A stretch of 64,000 bases of DNA from Anthoceros angustus (Eukaryota; Streptophyta; Anthocerotopsida; Anthocerotales; Anthocerotaceae): positions 2,046,001-2,110,000 of the forward strand of contig VJWM01000025.1 of NCBI GenBank assembly GCA_010909165.1, given 5' to 3'. Shown one piece after another: positions 45,311 to 55,990 of the stretch (positions within the stretch are counted from its first letter, which is position 1; each line of letters opens with the position of its first letter). Made by a program: the position numbers and the translations under genes. The notes beneath the pieces were generated by a model, which saw nothing but the letters and a program-made list of their open reading frames with translations, was not told the origin of the DNA and ran no database searches.

Positions 45311-45768
45311 AGTCTCGCACGAAGACCACGCTCGAGGGAGGTCGGCGCGCCCAGGTAGACTGACAACTGGTCGCACAGCGTAGAAACGTTTACCTTGACA
45401 CGAGCCTGCTAGGCTGAGCTTTTTTTGATGTGCAATGAACGCCCCGTTTGCAGCCTTTGTAATGTGGACATTCGTCTTAAGGGTCTGACTGGTAAGGGTG
45501 ACTAGTGGTTCCTTGATTTTGTTTTCTTGTTCCTGGGCATGGTAGATCAAACTTGTGAGTGGGATGGGCTCACGATTCTTGAGAAACTTATCACATGCAC
45601 AAGCTGCCTTCTCACCTGTGCTACTCTCTCTATTCCTCAGCTGCTGTAGCATTCATGTGATTGCAAATGGGGAGATATTGCTTGATCCAAGCCGTCTGGT
45701 GCAGTCACTGGCATTGCAGGCTCTGTTGAGTTTGAAAGGTGCAAACGTGGCGGGGTTATATGATTAGT
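45311..45768. other. Spacer between R2 and RRP7-like copy 2
   Basis: No gene is recognised. From about 45,640 the sequence repeats the DNA beside RRP7-like copy 1 (about 43,470 on), so it belongs to the duplicated segment. Confidence 0.5.
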
Positions 45769-46425
45769 ATGGAGTAAACTTGCAAGCAGCCCTGAGTCTT
45801 GCCAGCTTTCTCCATTCGTTGTCATTCTCAAACTTCTGTTGCAAATTCGCAAGAACTGTTAGCCTCCAAAGATGGAACGCAGGTGCCACAGGCAAGATCA
45901 CGAGAGCAGATCTTACCATTTTGTCGCTGCTCGCGTCGTGGAAATTGGTAGAAGGAGAGTGTTGTTTCTGCCGCCTTCACCCGTCTTCCTCCCCCCTTCA
46001 TTCGCAACCAGAGTCCAACCGTATGCAGCAGCAGCTGCCGCCCTCTCCGCTCTAGCCTGCAAGTCACCATCACCGAGTAAGCGAAAAAACACAGCCCTGC
46101 ATCTCCTACAGCACATTGAAATGATAGAGCATGGAGAGGAACAGACGAACCAACTTGTTCTTCACGGGCATACTGCAAGATGAATTCGTCAGTTTCCCGC
46201 TGCAAGGTTTCTGGATCACGCCCCTCGGCGCAATACTCAGCCAGACACTCAGCCAGTCAGGACGAGAAAAATTGCGCATTCCAAACCTAAAGCAGCAAAG
46301 AATCCAACGTCGTCTGTTCAACGCCTCTCTCCATGACCGTAGGAGCTGCCTCATCCTTGACTGCCCTAATCACCACCATCCCTAATCTCTGACGACTGCA
46401 CGGCAGCCGTCAGTGGACGCCATTT
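45769..46425 (-). pseudogene. RRP7-like C-terminal domain, copy 2
   Basis: Same pieces as copy 1: TDEFILQYAREEQV (near 46,190), an Ala run with YGWTLVANEGGRKTG (near 46,020), LSFYQFPRREQRQN (near 45,950-45,910) and an end with VQKFEND and KLARLRAACKFTPY-like sequence (45,830-45,771). The AVLERAARRKRG part seen in copy 1 is deleted and frames change between pieces. The C-terminal KFTPY is better kept here than in copy 1. It is head-to-head with RING copy R3. Confidence 0.7.
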
Positions 46426-46539
46426 CCCCGTCCTTAATTACGCTCCGAGTAAGTATTCACGCTGCGACTGAATATAGGGGTCATTCCAGATCTGCCTAGC
46501 CGTTGATCTGCAGTGGGATGCAGCGTGAGGATACTGGGC

Positions 46540-47610
46540 TGTGAATTGTAGCTGCCGAGGAATCGCGGGTGAGGAGGAGCGCGGGCTGGCTGCGGACTTG
46601 AAGCTGTCAGACAAGGAGCTGGGGGAGACGTTCGAGGAGCAGGAAGCTGGAATTTTGTGTGTCGCGGGGCCAGTCTGATGATCTTGGTGATCGACGACCG
46701 AAATCGAAAGCTTTCAATTGGTCGGCCAGGTTTGCGGAGGCCAGATCAAGAACGGCGCAGGCTACGAACAAGCTTCAACTCATCCGCAACAAGCGCAGAG
46801 AGCATGACCGCAGCGGGGAGCAGCGCGACCGGTTTTATCCGGTCCAAAAGCAGAAAAAAACGGGAGCAGTGGCAGCGAGCCCTGCAAAGAAGACGGATGA
46901 AGGTGGGGGATGCTCACAGGCCTGCAGGTTTACAGCTCCGGATTCCTTCCTTGTCCTGCAAAGGGGCCCCAGTTGGAGAACGGCATGAATGTGGATGTTT
47001 GTGGTGTGTGCAGAACCAGCGAACCCTCAAGGCGCAGAGCGGGCGGGGGCCACGGGGGTGCAGGGAGCACGTTTGTCTCCAGGACGCGTTACATGCGGCG
47101 AGGGGAAAGCTGGAAACCTTACAAGAGAGCGGCGGGGAAGGGATGAAGTTGAAGGAGTTTGATGACCTAGGTTCAAGTGCGATGGCCGTGATGCAGATAG
47201 TGAAGTGAAGGAGGAAGGAGAGGCTGAGGGAAAGAGAGCAGGCCGCGCTGTTATACTTGCAAGATTGCTCATACGCTATATCTTAATGCAGCTCGGCCAG
47301 AAATACTGATGCCAATTGGCATGAGTATTTCCGGAAGACGCTGTGTGAGGAAGGGCAAAGAAAAGAGCATTATACTGAGGAACTTGAGTTCGATAAGGTC
47401 ACGCTCCTTGAGGAACTGGAGGCAGAGCGGGAGAAGCCAGGAACACCGTCATCTCACCTTATTTTCATTTCCTGTTTTGCAACTCATGCATGGTTCTGCA
47501 CAGAGACCGGACCATTACTTTCCCTACTTGCAGAGTCCCCATCACTGGATCGATGGTCTTCAAACTGATGGTCTTCAAGCTGCTGCACTATTAGACCTGA
47601 CCTGAAGCTG
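46540..47610 (+). pseudogene. Coiled-coil RING-finger protein remnant, copy R3
   Basis: The first codon is ATC (46,562) where R2 and R4 have ATG. The frame GEEERGLAADLKLSDKELGE then ends at TGA near 46,677. Another frame reads KAFNWSARFAEARSRTAQAT, matching R4. The block CREHVCLQDALHAARGKLET and SSAMAVMQIVK (to 47,208) ends at the TGA shared with R1 and R5. Its RING end is also damaged: the Met-Cys-x-x-Cys start is deleted near 47,436. The tail overlaps the GH17 stop at 47,591. Confidence 0.8.
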
Positions 47611-49347
47611 GACAGCAGACAGCAAGCACCAGTAAAACCGCAAACAGTGCATACATGTAGTTGGGTACCCCTGAATTCGATGGGCCGCTTGAAGACGTAG
47701 ATATAGATATCGGAAACTTGCAGTCATAGGTCAAGCCTGGATCATCCTTTGTGACTGTTGCCAAACCCTGGAAATTGCAAGCTGGGCCCTGCTGACCCTG
47801 TGCTTGATAATAGCTGTTGAAGGCGAAGGACGCATTACTATCCATGATCAGGCTTAAGTCATGGCAGGACCCTCCATCTTCTAGGACTGTACAATCTCCA
47901 CCGTGAGAGCACGCATAATCGACATTGCCTTGTACACTGCTGACATTAAAGGGTTCACTTTTTAGAACGCACCACTTCTTATCCAGGTACTTCACATGAG
48001 CACTAACAAGAGGAACGTTCAAGCCTCGGCCTGATAAGTCAAGCGAGTATTTCGCCTGTCCAGCATAGTCAAAAATACCCCAGTGTCTTTCGAAGTTGCC
48101 TGGCAAAGTACTCTTTGCATCTTCGTCAAGAAGTCCGAAAAGGTAGAAGTCAAAAAATGTGTTGGGGTGCCTAGGAGTGCCCTTCAACTGGAAAGAGTGA
48201 TCGAGTAAACCTTGATTGAACTTCTGAGCATTGTCATGAGTTGCACTCGCTTCACCGTCTGTCGGCCAACCAGTTTCTCCCAAGACTATGGGCATACCGG
48301 GTGCTCCCACCCAAGCCAGTGCATTTGCAACCGAGTCAATGCTGGCCTCCAGCACATTTGTGTACGTGTAGTCTCCATCAGAAAAGGCAGCACTGCTACC
48401 ACTGAAGAATGCGAAATCCATCGGAAAATGAGGAACCTGGACGAGAGTCAAATACGGGTAGATATTGACTATGAAAGGGGACCCGTGCTGGCTGAGCAGT
48501 GAAACAATGTTGGTCATAACTTCAGTATACTGCTTCTTGATAAATGTTTGACTAGGGAGATTGGACTCGGATGAGAGCACGTCAGCATTCATGGGCACCA
48601 CAACCTTTACAACACCTTGCAACTCCGCCTCGTTAATAGCCTGCTGCACATTCGTCAAGGCAGGTAAGACGAATGGCACAAAACGGTCGTCATAGCTTGC
48701 CAAAAATGGCTCGTTCCCTATTGCAACATACCTACATAAAAACACCTGGAAGATGAGAACAAGATCTGAACAGGAAGAATCCATCTAGTTATCTCATGCA
48801 AAATTCAACAAGAAACTCAATGTGCAATGACGCCAGCGAGGCATACAGGCTAGAGAACCAGGCTTGCCGGTTCTGCTCTCCAGCTACCTAACTACTCCGT
48901 TCTCTGAATTCAAACAAGCCTGAAAGAAGCAATTCCCAAGGCTGTGACGAGGCGTCTAGATAAGGCCACAATGGAAAGCACGAAAGGGGGAATGGAAGCT
49001 TACGCAATGTTCACATGTTTCTTTTCTCTGTAGTAGGTCACATTGGAGGCCACCCATGCCCTGGCTTGATCGAGGCTCTGCAGATTTTGCAGCATGTCAT
49101 TCGGAGCACCTACCATCACTTCAAGGCCACTCAATTCAAAAGCGTTGAGCACTTTTTCATCCGCATCGAAGAGCTTCACTTTCGTGAAGTTGTTGTCCTT
49201 AAGGAGCTGAATCACCGACTTCTCTGGTAGTTTCCGTGTAGCAATAGTGCCCCAGTTCACACCAATAGCCTGCGCTGAGCACAGTGGCCGCGTGACCAGC
49301 ACCGCAAACAGCACACAAAACCACGCTGGACTCGTAAACCTCTCCAT
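47591..49347 (-). CDS. GH17 glucan endo-1,3-beta-glucosidase with X8 domain and GPI tail, copy 2
   Basis: Exons 49,347-49,004 and 48,731-47,591 (272-bp intron, same phase and site as copy 1) give 494 residues. The signal peptide MERFTSPAWFCVLFAVLVTR precedes GH17 with Glu122 (YVAIGNEP) and Glu267 in LGETGWPTDG. This copy has Thr where the others have Ile, and lacks one residue in the FFSGSSAAFSD loop. X8 keeps six Cys. The tail YMYALFAVLLVLAVCC is a good GPI signal. The function should be as for copy 1. Its upstream DNA is unlike the other copies beyond about 49,903, so its original TATA region is gone. Confidence 0.93.
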
Positions 49348-49905
49348 TTCCCGGATTCAACACCTCCGGATCAGATTTTTGTCCAAGCCTTAGAATCCCG
49401 ATCCTGCTGGACAAAAATACAGAGATGTCAACCATCAGGCACAAAAACAAGCGCAGAATGTGAAACGCAGCGTGCAAACCACGAGATGATGTCGAAGAGC
49501 AATCAACAGTGTTGGAGAAATGCGCAGGTTGCATTGTACCTTCACTGTGCCAGGATGCAGCACAGCTCCTCCTACAAATCACAGGTACAGAAACAGTACG
49601 AGATGAGGCTGAGAGGAGCTCCGATCCACGACCAGGCGCACCAGCGTATGCACAGAGCCGAGCACGGAAGCTAAAGAAGACGCGCGGAAACACGCTTGCA
49701 AATACTGAAGAAGCTGCCAGCACCTATCTACTGTATCTGGCGTCGCGGGGCCAGAGGGCAGGGGCGCGCGGAGGCCGAGAGGATCTCCGATTCACGACCA
49801 GAGCAGCAACGTTTGGACAGAGGAGAGCACAGAACTGAAAAGCAGACGCAGGGATACACGCTGTGAACTTCCTACTTCACGTAGTTTTCATTTTCATAGG
49901 CACTA
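49348..49905 (-). promoter_or_regulatory. Leader region of GH17 copy 2
   Basis: Homologous to the leader of copy 1 up to about 49,903 (ACGTAGTTTTCATTTTCAT), then unrelated DNA follows. A weak TTATAAG on the minus strand near 49,914-49,920 could serve instead of the lost TATA box. Confidence 0.4.
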
Positions 49906-50317
49906 CTTGGAGACTTATAATTGTAAATATGCAGAGATGGGAAGTCCATGTACACCGGGGCGAAGGCGATCCTTCTACGATCGCTTTCCTCGGCAATTCC
50001 TTCCCAGACACCCCCTCCTTCGAATTTCCACGTTCGTCCGCTGGAATGCCCTATGTTTCACGCGCGCCATCTCCCTGCCCAGTTTGTTCCTCTGCCAAAA
50101 TACCTGATATGCTCGGGTCACCTCCGTCCTTAGACGTCGTTTCTGCAAATTTCGATATTTCCTCGCTTGACGCGGCTGAGGCACGCTCCTCCTCATCCGA
50201 CCCTATGGTCGTGTCTACCTCCTTCCTTCTTTTCTTTCCCCCCTTCTCTTTTCCTTGGCTTTTGAGCTCCGCGAGACAAAGGACAAAGCGAGAGAAATCA
50301 TCTATGGATGTCCAAAA
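49906..50317 (-). other. Acidic open frame joined to truncated copia-D integrase
   Basis: On the minus strand, the integrase reads IDDFSRF and then continues without a stop into a Lys/Glu/Ser-rich sequence (LAELKSQGKEKGGKKRKEVD, then GSDEEERASAASSEE) for about 130 codons. This is not integrase. It could be the acidic linker normally found further along copia Pol, brought close by an internal deletion, or captured host sequence. Confidence 0.4.
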
Positions 50318-52770
50318 TTATCTACTTCCACTGAAGGAGGGTGTAGACAAGGGTCCACAAATGTCCGTGTGCTCTATCTCTAAAGGTGACTTGGCCCTTT
50401 GTGGAGATTTATTTTTGAAAGGCTCTTGGTGTTGTTTAGTGAGGACACAAGATTCGCACGAGGGGAGGTGTACGACCTTTGCAAGGCAAGGGGTTCTATA
50501 TAAAGTTCCCTTAGACATTTGGATCAACTTCTGACTATTAGGATGATCAAGGCAATAATGCCAAAGCATGGTTAGGGTAGGCATCGTTGAGTTTGGAGTG
50601 GCAACATTAGCAGAATGGGTGGCTCCCACTTGGACTGACAATCTATAGAGGCCATCATCTAAAGTGCCTGTGCAGATCGTATAGTTTCTATCACTTATGT
50701 AAGAGAGAAGACAACTATCATAAAGGATCACCGCAGTGTGTTCTTGACAAAGACTTGCAAATGATACTAGATTCTTGCACATTGAAGGAACATGGAGGAC
50801 TTGATGAAGATGAAGAACACGAATCACACTTGAATACAAGCGACACCCGCTATGGGTAGGTTGTGATCATCTCCTGAGGATGATCGATGTCCTGTGGGGG
50901 TGAGTAAGACTCAAAAGAGTTTCATTGTAGCAAATATGTGAAGTAGCTCCACTGTCTATGTACCATGAGGTGTTAGAGGGCTTGAAAGAAGCCAAGCATA
51001 TACAATGAGCATTGCTGGAGTTGAGGACGATTGTTTCTTGCAATGTTAGCTCAGTGGGGCCTCCTTGAGGTTCCCATTCTTCTTCTTACGACAATCCTTT
51101 TCCATGTGATTTGGGATTACGCACCAATTACATATAATCCCTTCTTGTTACCTCTTGCGGTGTTGAAGAAGATGCCTCTCCATCATGGAAAGTATGTGCA
51201 GATATGGGGTCGTTGGAAAGTAGAACCTCGGCCTCTGCCTTGTCCTCTTCCTCTACCCCTTTGTGAATACATCACCTGCTGCTTGTTGGCTCTGGAGTGA
51301 TGGTGACGTCTGCTTGCCTCCTCCTGTAGCAATGCTCCAATAAGTTCGGAAACACTGATGTCTGGCTCTTCATTTGGATCTTCATCTGACTTTTCGACAT
51401 TAATCACGCATTTTGAGTTGTAATGAAAGCCCTATAAGAAGGTGGCAATGAAGATAAGAGAATGACGTAAGCCTCCATCTCGAGATAGGTACGCCGTTGA
51501 AGATTCCAAATGGGATCGTGCCAATCGAAATGCATTAACATGATGTTCGATGGTGTCGGACTCCTTCATTGAGAGGTTGCGGAAGTTACGTGAAGTCGCA
51601 ACAATACTCATTACATCTCGAGATGAATATAATTGAGCAAGGTGAGTCCACATATCCTTGGAGGTCTTTGCGTGCGACATGTCTCACCATATGTTGAGAA
51701 AGTCCACGACCAATAAATCTTGTGCCTTCTCGCCCTCGCCCTGTGAAGGTTGAAGTTCACGCTCAAATCGGGCGTGTGGCCTTGGAATTGATCCATCGAC
51801 GATGCCCCAAAGGTCTCTTTGCCGCAAAGCTCCTCGCATTCTCAATGACCAGATGTCATAATCCCTTCCATTGAATCTATCTTCTCTTTGAAATCACCAT
51901 AATGATAATGCAATGAAATGTTAGCATTATCATTACCCAATGGGGAATTCGGAGCAGCTTGTTCTTCATCATTGATCACTCCAATCATTGTAGGTGACCT
52001 AGAGAACTAGGCCTCGCCGATGTAGCATCTGATCTTCTCTATTGCATGCGCGAAACTCTTCTCTTGCATCATAATCTGATTCGGATGATGATAGCATACT
52101 CTCAAATCTCTGGGCAGTATCAACCTTAGAGAGAAAAGACAATTTTGTCCTTAATTCAAATAATTCTCCTTAAGATCAAAAGATTGGATTCTAAGAGTTG
52201 CTAATTGATGATCAATTTCTTGAAATCTAAGAGTTTCTATGCTATTTTTGTCTTGCAGACTAGAAGATAAAGGAGTACTAATACCAATTCAAATTTGGGA
52301 TATGTTGGAGAGCTAATTCTAATGCCTTGACGTGAATTGGACTAAAACTTCTAGCAAATCACGCCTAGCTAGCTTGATAAACTTCCCTTGATCTGGTTTA
52401 GAAATTAAAATAGATGCAATGAAGTTTGCTATACAAGAGGAGGTTTCTACTATCTCTCCTCTATAGCTTGTTGTCTTCTATTGCTTCTATGTGTTGGGCT
52501 CTTAATTTGTTCTTGTTGTCTTGCAGGACTATCTCTCTTCTTAACTCTATGCCTCCTCCTTCTAAGGGAACACAAATCCATGGAGAAAGAACAAAGAATT
52601 AGAGCATAAAAGCATTGATAGAAGAGAAATATTAGCATGAGAAGAATGCATTCAAAGATAGCAATTCTAGGATAAACACAATCCATCTAGGCAAATGCTA
52701 GATTAGAGTGTGTCTCCTAGATAAACTCCTTAGATGCATGAGGATGCCAAAGCAAACAAAGAGCAAGTGT
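50318..52770 (-). pseudogene. Copia-D gag, protease and integrase N-terminus (truncated)
   Basis: The minus strand carries Gag (51,800-51,183) with KDMWTHLAQLYSSRDVMSIV, an Arg/Gly-rich tail, and an intact CCHC knuckle CNWCVIPNHMEKDC near 51,135-51,075. The protease motif YIDSGATSHICYNE (near 50,965-50,925) is intact. The pre-integrase/HHCC part includes LWHYCLDHPNSQKLIQMSKG and CESCVLTKQHQEPF (50,565-50,400), ending at a TAG in the integrase start. RT and RNase H are absent. The leader 52,000-52,770 is non-coding. Its LTR lies at 52,783-53,005. Confidence 0.85.
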
Positions 52771-53005
52771 GCTCTAATACCATGATAAGAATTATACACT
52801 AGTTCAAGCAATATGTGTTGCATTGATTCATAATAGAAAGTACATGCCTTTATTTAGGCAAGGTTGTTGTAACTATCAAGTGGTTGTAACAACTAACTAA
52901 GTAAATAACTACTAAAAGAAACTACCTAGTGCCCTAAGGATTAAATAAATTATTAAGTCCTAGGTGCCCTAGTGAAGAGTGCCCTAATAGTAAGCTATCT
53001 TATCA
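52771..53005 (-). repeat. Copia-D 5' LTR and primer site
   Basis: LTR 52,783-53,005 has inverted ends TGATAAG and CTTATCA. The minus-strand primer site TGGTATTAGAGC occupies plus 52,771-52,782. There is no partner LTR on the left, consistent with truncation. Confidence 0.85.
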
Positions 53006-53925
53006 GGGACAGAGATAGTCTTCCACCTGCAAAGTAATGTCAGGCACCTTCATGCCCTCTTGCATAGAGCTTAGATAGCTTCCACATCCTTTTGCACATA
53101 CGGGATGGGCTTACTTCCGCTATTCAACTGATAATGAATCAATTTCTGTGCACTGAAAAGCTTGCACCTAAAAATGCCGAGGCACAAGCATATCTGGAAG
53201 CCAGGCTTCCTAGGATAACAATTTGCAGGGCAGACAAGGGAAAACACTGCCTACTTTTACTATTCATCACCACTGGAGAAAAGGCGTTTTAACTCCTCAA
53301 GAGTCCTTATTCCTGCACCAAAGCCTGCAACCCGACAAACTCAGCAATTTTCCTCTTGGAAGGTGAAGGCAATTTTTTTATCTGTCACTACGAAGGATTG
53401 CACTCCAGGCACTCAATTCTTAGCCAATTAGAGTGCCCTTGTGAGAATTCGAGAGCTTCAAAGCTTGGAGGCCAGCATCACCAGCATAAGGATTCAACAA
53501 AAGAAGCTTGTCTTACTGATGGAGAAAGTTCTTCACATTCCTGAGGTGAGACACATGATTCGGCATCAGCACGCTCGAGCTTTTGCTCGAGATTTTGAAC
53601 GTCACCGCCATTTTCAAGTTTTGGGCATCTCTTGGTTCTGACGGCACCATGGCAGATTTCAAGGGTTGCGCCTTGTGGCACGCGACTCCTCTCTGTGTTG
53701 TGCTTGCTCACTGCGCCCTCGTGACAAAGGAAAAAACAAGAATTAAAGGCCACCAGTTTTAAAGCCACAGATTTCAGAACGAGGGAGTGCATACCTAGAC
53801 TTTGTCCTCGATTTGGCTACCTCCTTGCACCTGTTCATTTCTCCCTTCTCGACTGTGCCACTTTCCTCTTGATTTCGTGGCTCTCCTTTGTTGTGCCGTC
53901 CCCCTCCTTCTCGTGCTGTTAGGAT
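53006..53925. other. Unassigned DNA with a short coding-like stretch
   Basis: No known gene. The plus frame 53,441-53,641 contains RIRELQSLEASITSIRIQQK, a coiled-coil-like stretch that ends in a plausible splice donor (CCTGAG|GTGAGA near 53,546). It might be part of a gag-like or host exon. The rest shows no motif. Confidence 0.3.
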
Positions 53926-53929
53926 GGCG

Positions 53930-54217
53930 ACTCCTCCTCCACCACCTCTGCCTCTCGGCTCCATACCCAAACCACTACATGTGATGCGTTGTGGACGACT
54001 CATACACCAGCCCTGATGCACCTGCCACAACTTCCACCACAACCACAGTCACCATCACAAAGCCTACTAATTAAGGATAAATGGCACAACTACAATAACG
54101 TTGCTAGAGCACTCCGTATCAGCGGCCTTGACGAGATTCTCAACCCTAATTTTGAATACCTCTATGATGCTAAAGAGATTTGGGATCAACTCCATGAAAC
54201 ATATGAAGTGAAGAACA
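53930..54217 (+). pseudogene. Copia gag fragment, plus strand
   Basis: The frame 53,989-54,217 contains DKWHNYNNVARALRISGLDE and YDAKEIWDQLHETYEVKN, the UBN2 part of a copia Gag. It stops abruptly where RRP7-like sequence (the AGCACATTGAAATGATAGAG block of copies 1 and 2) begins, so the fragment is embedded in the third RRP7-like copy. No LTR was found. Confidence 0.75.
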
Positions 54218-54790
54218 TCTGTACAGCCCTACATCTCCTACATCTCCTACAGCACATTGAAATGATAGAGCATGGAGAGGAACATAGGAACCAACTTCTT
54301 CTTCACGGCCAGAATTTATCAGTTTCCCCGCTGCAACGAGAAAATTGGTCATTCCAATGCTAAAGCAGCATAGAATTCAACGTCGTCCATTCAAAGCCTT
54401 CAAAGCCTTCACATGATGGCGTAAGCACAGTTAAGCGCCCCGTAGGGCAGATCAATGCTAGGTTAAGGAACCATTCTTCCACTGAACCATTCTTCCACAA
54501 TTTCTCTTCCACAATTTTTCATTCTCTCAACCTTTTTCAGCCCGTAGGGTAGATCAATGCTGGGATGGGGAACTATTCTTCCACGGAACCATTTTTCCAC
54601 GATTTTCTCTCAACCTTTTTCAGCCCCAACCAACCTTTCAGCCTCGTTGGGTAAATTTTAGAAGTTCTAGATTAGAGTCGAAAACGCCCGTACTCTCCAT
54701 GCCCGTAGGAGCCTCATCCTTGACTGCCCTAATCACCACCATCCTTATCTCTTACGGCTGCACGGCAGCCGTCAGTGGACGCCATTTCCC
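54218..54790 (-). pseudogene. RRP7-like remnant, copy 3
   Basis: Nucleotide similarity to copy 2 (46,090-46,425) is plain at 54,218-54,365 and 54,700-54,790, with unrelated or tandemly repeated DNA between (CAGCCC..TAGGGTAGATCAATGC, twice). Most of the protein-coding pieces are lost. It keeps the head-to-head position with RING copy R5. Confidence 0.65.
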
Positions 54791-54899
54791 TGTCCTTACT
54801 TACGCTCCGAGTAAGTATTCACGCTGCGAGTGAATATAGGGATCGTTCCAGATCTGCCTAGCCGTTGATCTGCAGTTGGATGCAGCGTGAGGATACTGG

Positions 54900-55990
54900 G
54901 CTGTGCATTCCAGCTGCTGAGGAATTGCGGGTGAGGAGGAGTGCGGGCTGGCTGCGGACTTGAAGCTGTCAGACAAGGAGCTGGGGGAGACGTTCGAGGA
55001 GCAGGAAGCTGGAATTTTGTGTTTCGCGGGGCCAGTCTGATGATCTTGGTGATCGTCGACCGAAATTGAAAGCTTTCAATTGGTCGGCCAGGTTTGCGGA
55101 GCCCAGATCAAGAACGACGCAGGCCACGAACAAGCTTCAATCCGCAACAACAAGCGCAGAGAGCATGACCGCAGCGGGGAGCAGCGCGAGCGGTTCTATC
55201 CGGTCCAAAAGCAGAAAAAAACGGGAGCAGTGGCAGCGAGCCCTGCAAAGAAGACGGATGAAGGTAGGGGATGCTCACAGGCCTGCAAGTTTACAGCTCC
55301 GGATTCCTTCCTTGTTCTGCAAAGGGGCTCCAGTTGGAGAACGGCAGGAATGTGGATGTTTGTGGTGTGTGCAGAATCAGCGAACCCTCAAGGCGCAGAG
55401 CGGGCGGGGGCCAAGGGGGTGAAGGGAGCATGTTTGTCTGCAGGAGGCGTTACATGCGGCGAGGGGAAAGCTGGAAGCCTTACAAGAGAGTGGCGGGGAA
55501 GGGATGAAGTTGAAGGAGTTTGATGACCTAGGTTCACGTGCGATGGCCGTGATGCAGATAGTGAAGTGAAGGAGGGGAAGGAGAGGCTGACGGAGAGAGA
55601 GCAGGCCGTGCTGTTATATTTGCAAGATTGCTTATCCGCTATATCTTCTCGCAGCTCGGCCAGAAATACGGATGCCAATTGGCATGAGTATTTCCGGAAG
55701 ACGCTGTGTGAGGAACGGCAAACAAAAGGGCATTATACTGAGGAACTTGAGTCCGATAAGGTCACGCTCCTTGAGGAACTGGAGGCAGAGCGGGAGAAAA
55801 GTATGTGCAGAATCTGCTTCTCGCAAGCCAGGAACACCGTCATCTCACCTTGTTTTCATTTCCTGTTTTGCAACTTATGGATAGTTCTGCACAGAGACCG
55901 GACCATTACTTTCCCTACTTGCAGAATCCTCATCACTGGATCGATGGTCTTAAAGCTGATGGACTTCAAGCTGCTGCCCTAATAGACCTA
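54900..55990 (+). pseudogene. Coiled-coil RING-finger protein remnant, copy R5
   Basis: Closely similar to R3. The first codon is ATT (54,924). The exon-1 frame ends in the same TGA near 55,039, and the block to 55,569 ends at the TGA shared with R1 and R3. The last frame (55,566-55,982) is open for 138 codons with HYTEELESDKVTLLEELEAE and the finger MCRICFSQARNTVISPCFHF. Two later Cys are lost (Asn-Leu-Trp and Thr-Phe-Pro-Thr-Cys). Its end overlaps the GH17 copy 3 stop at 55,950 by 33 bp. Confidence 0.8.
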
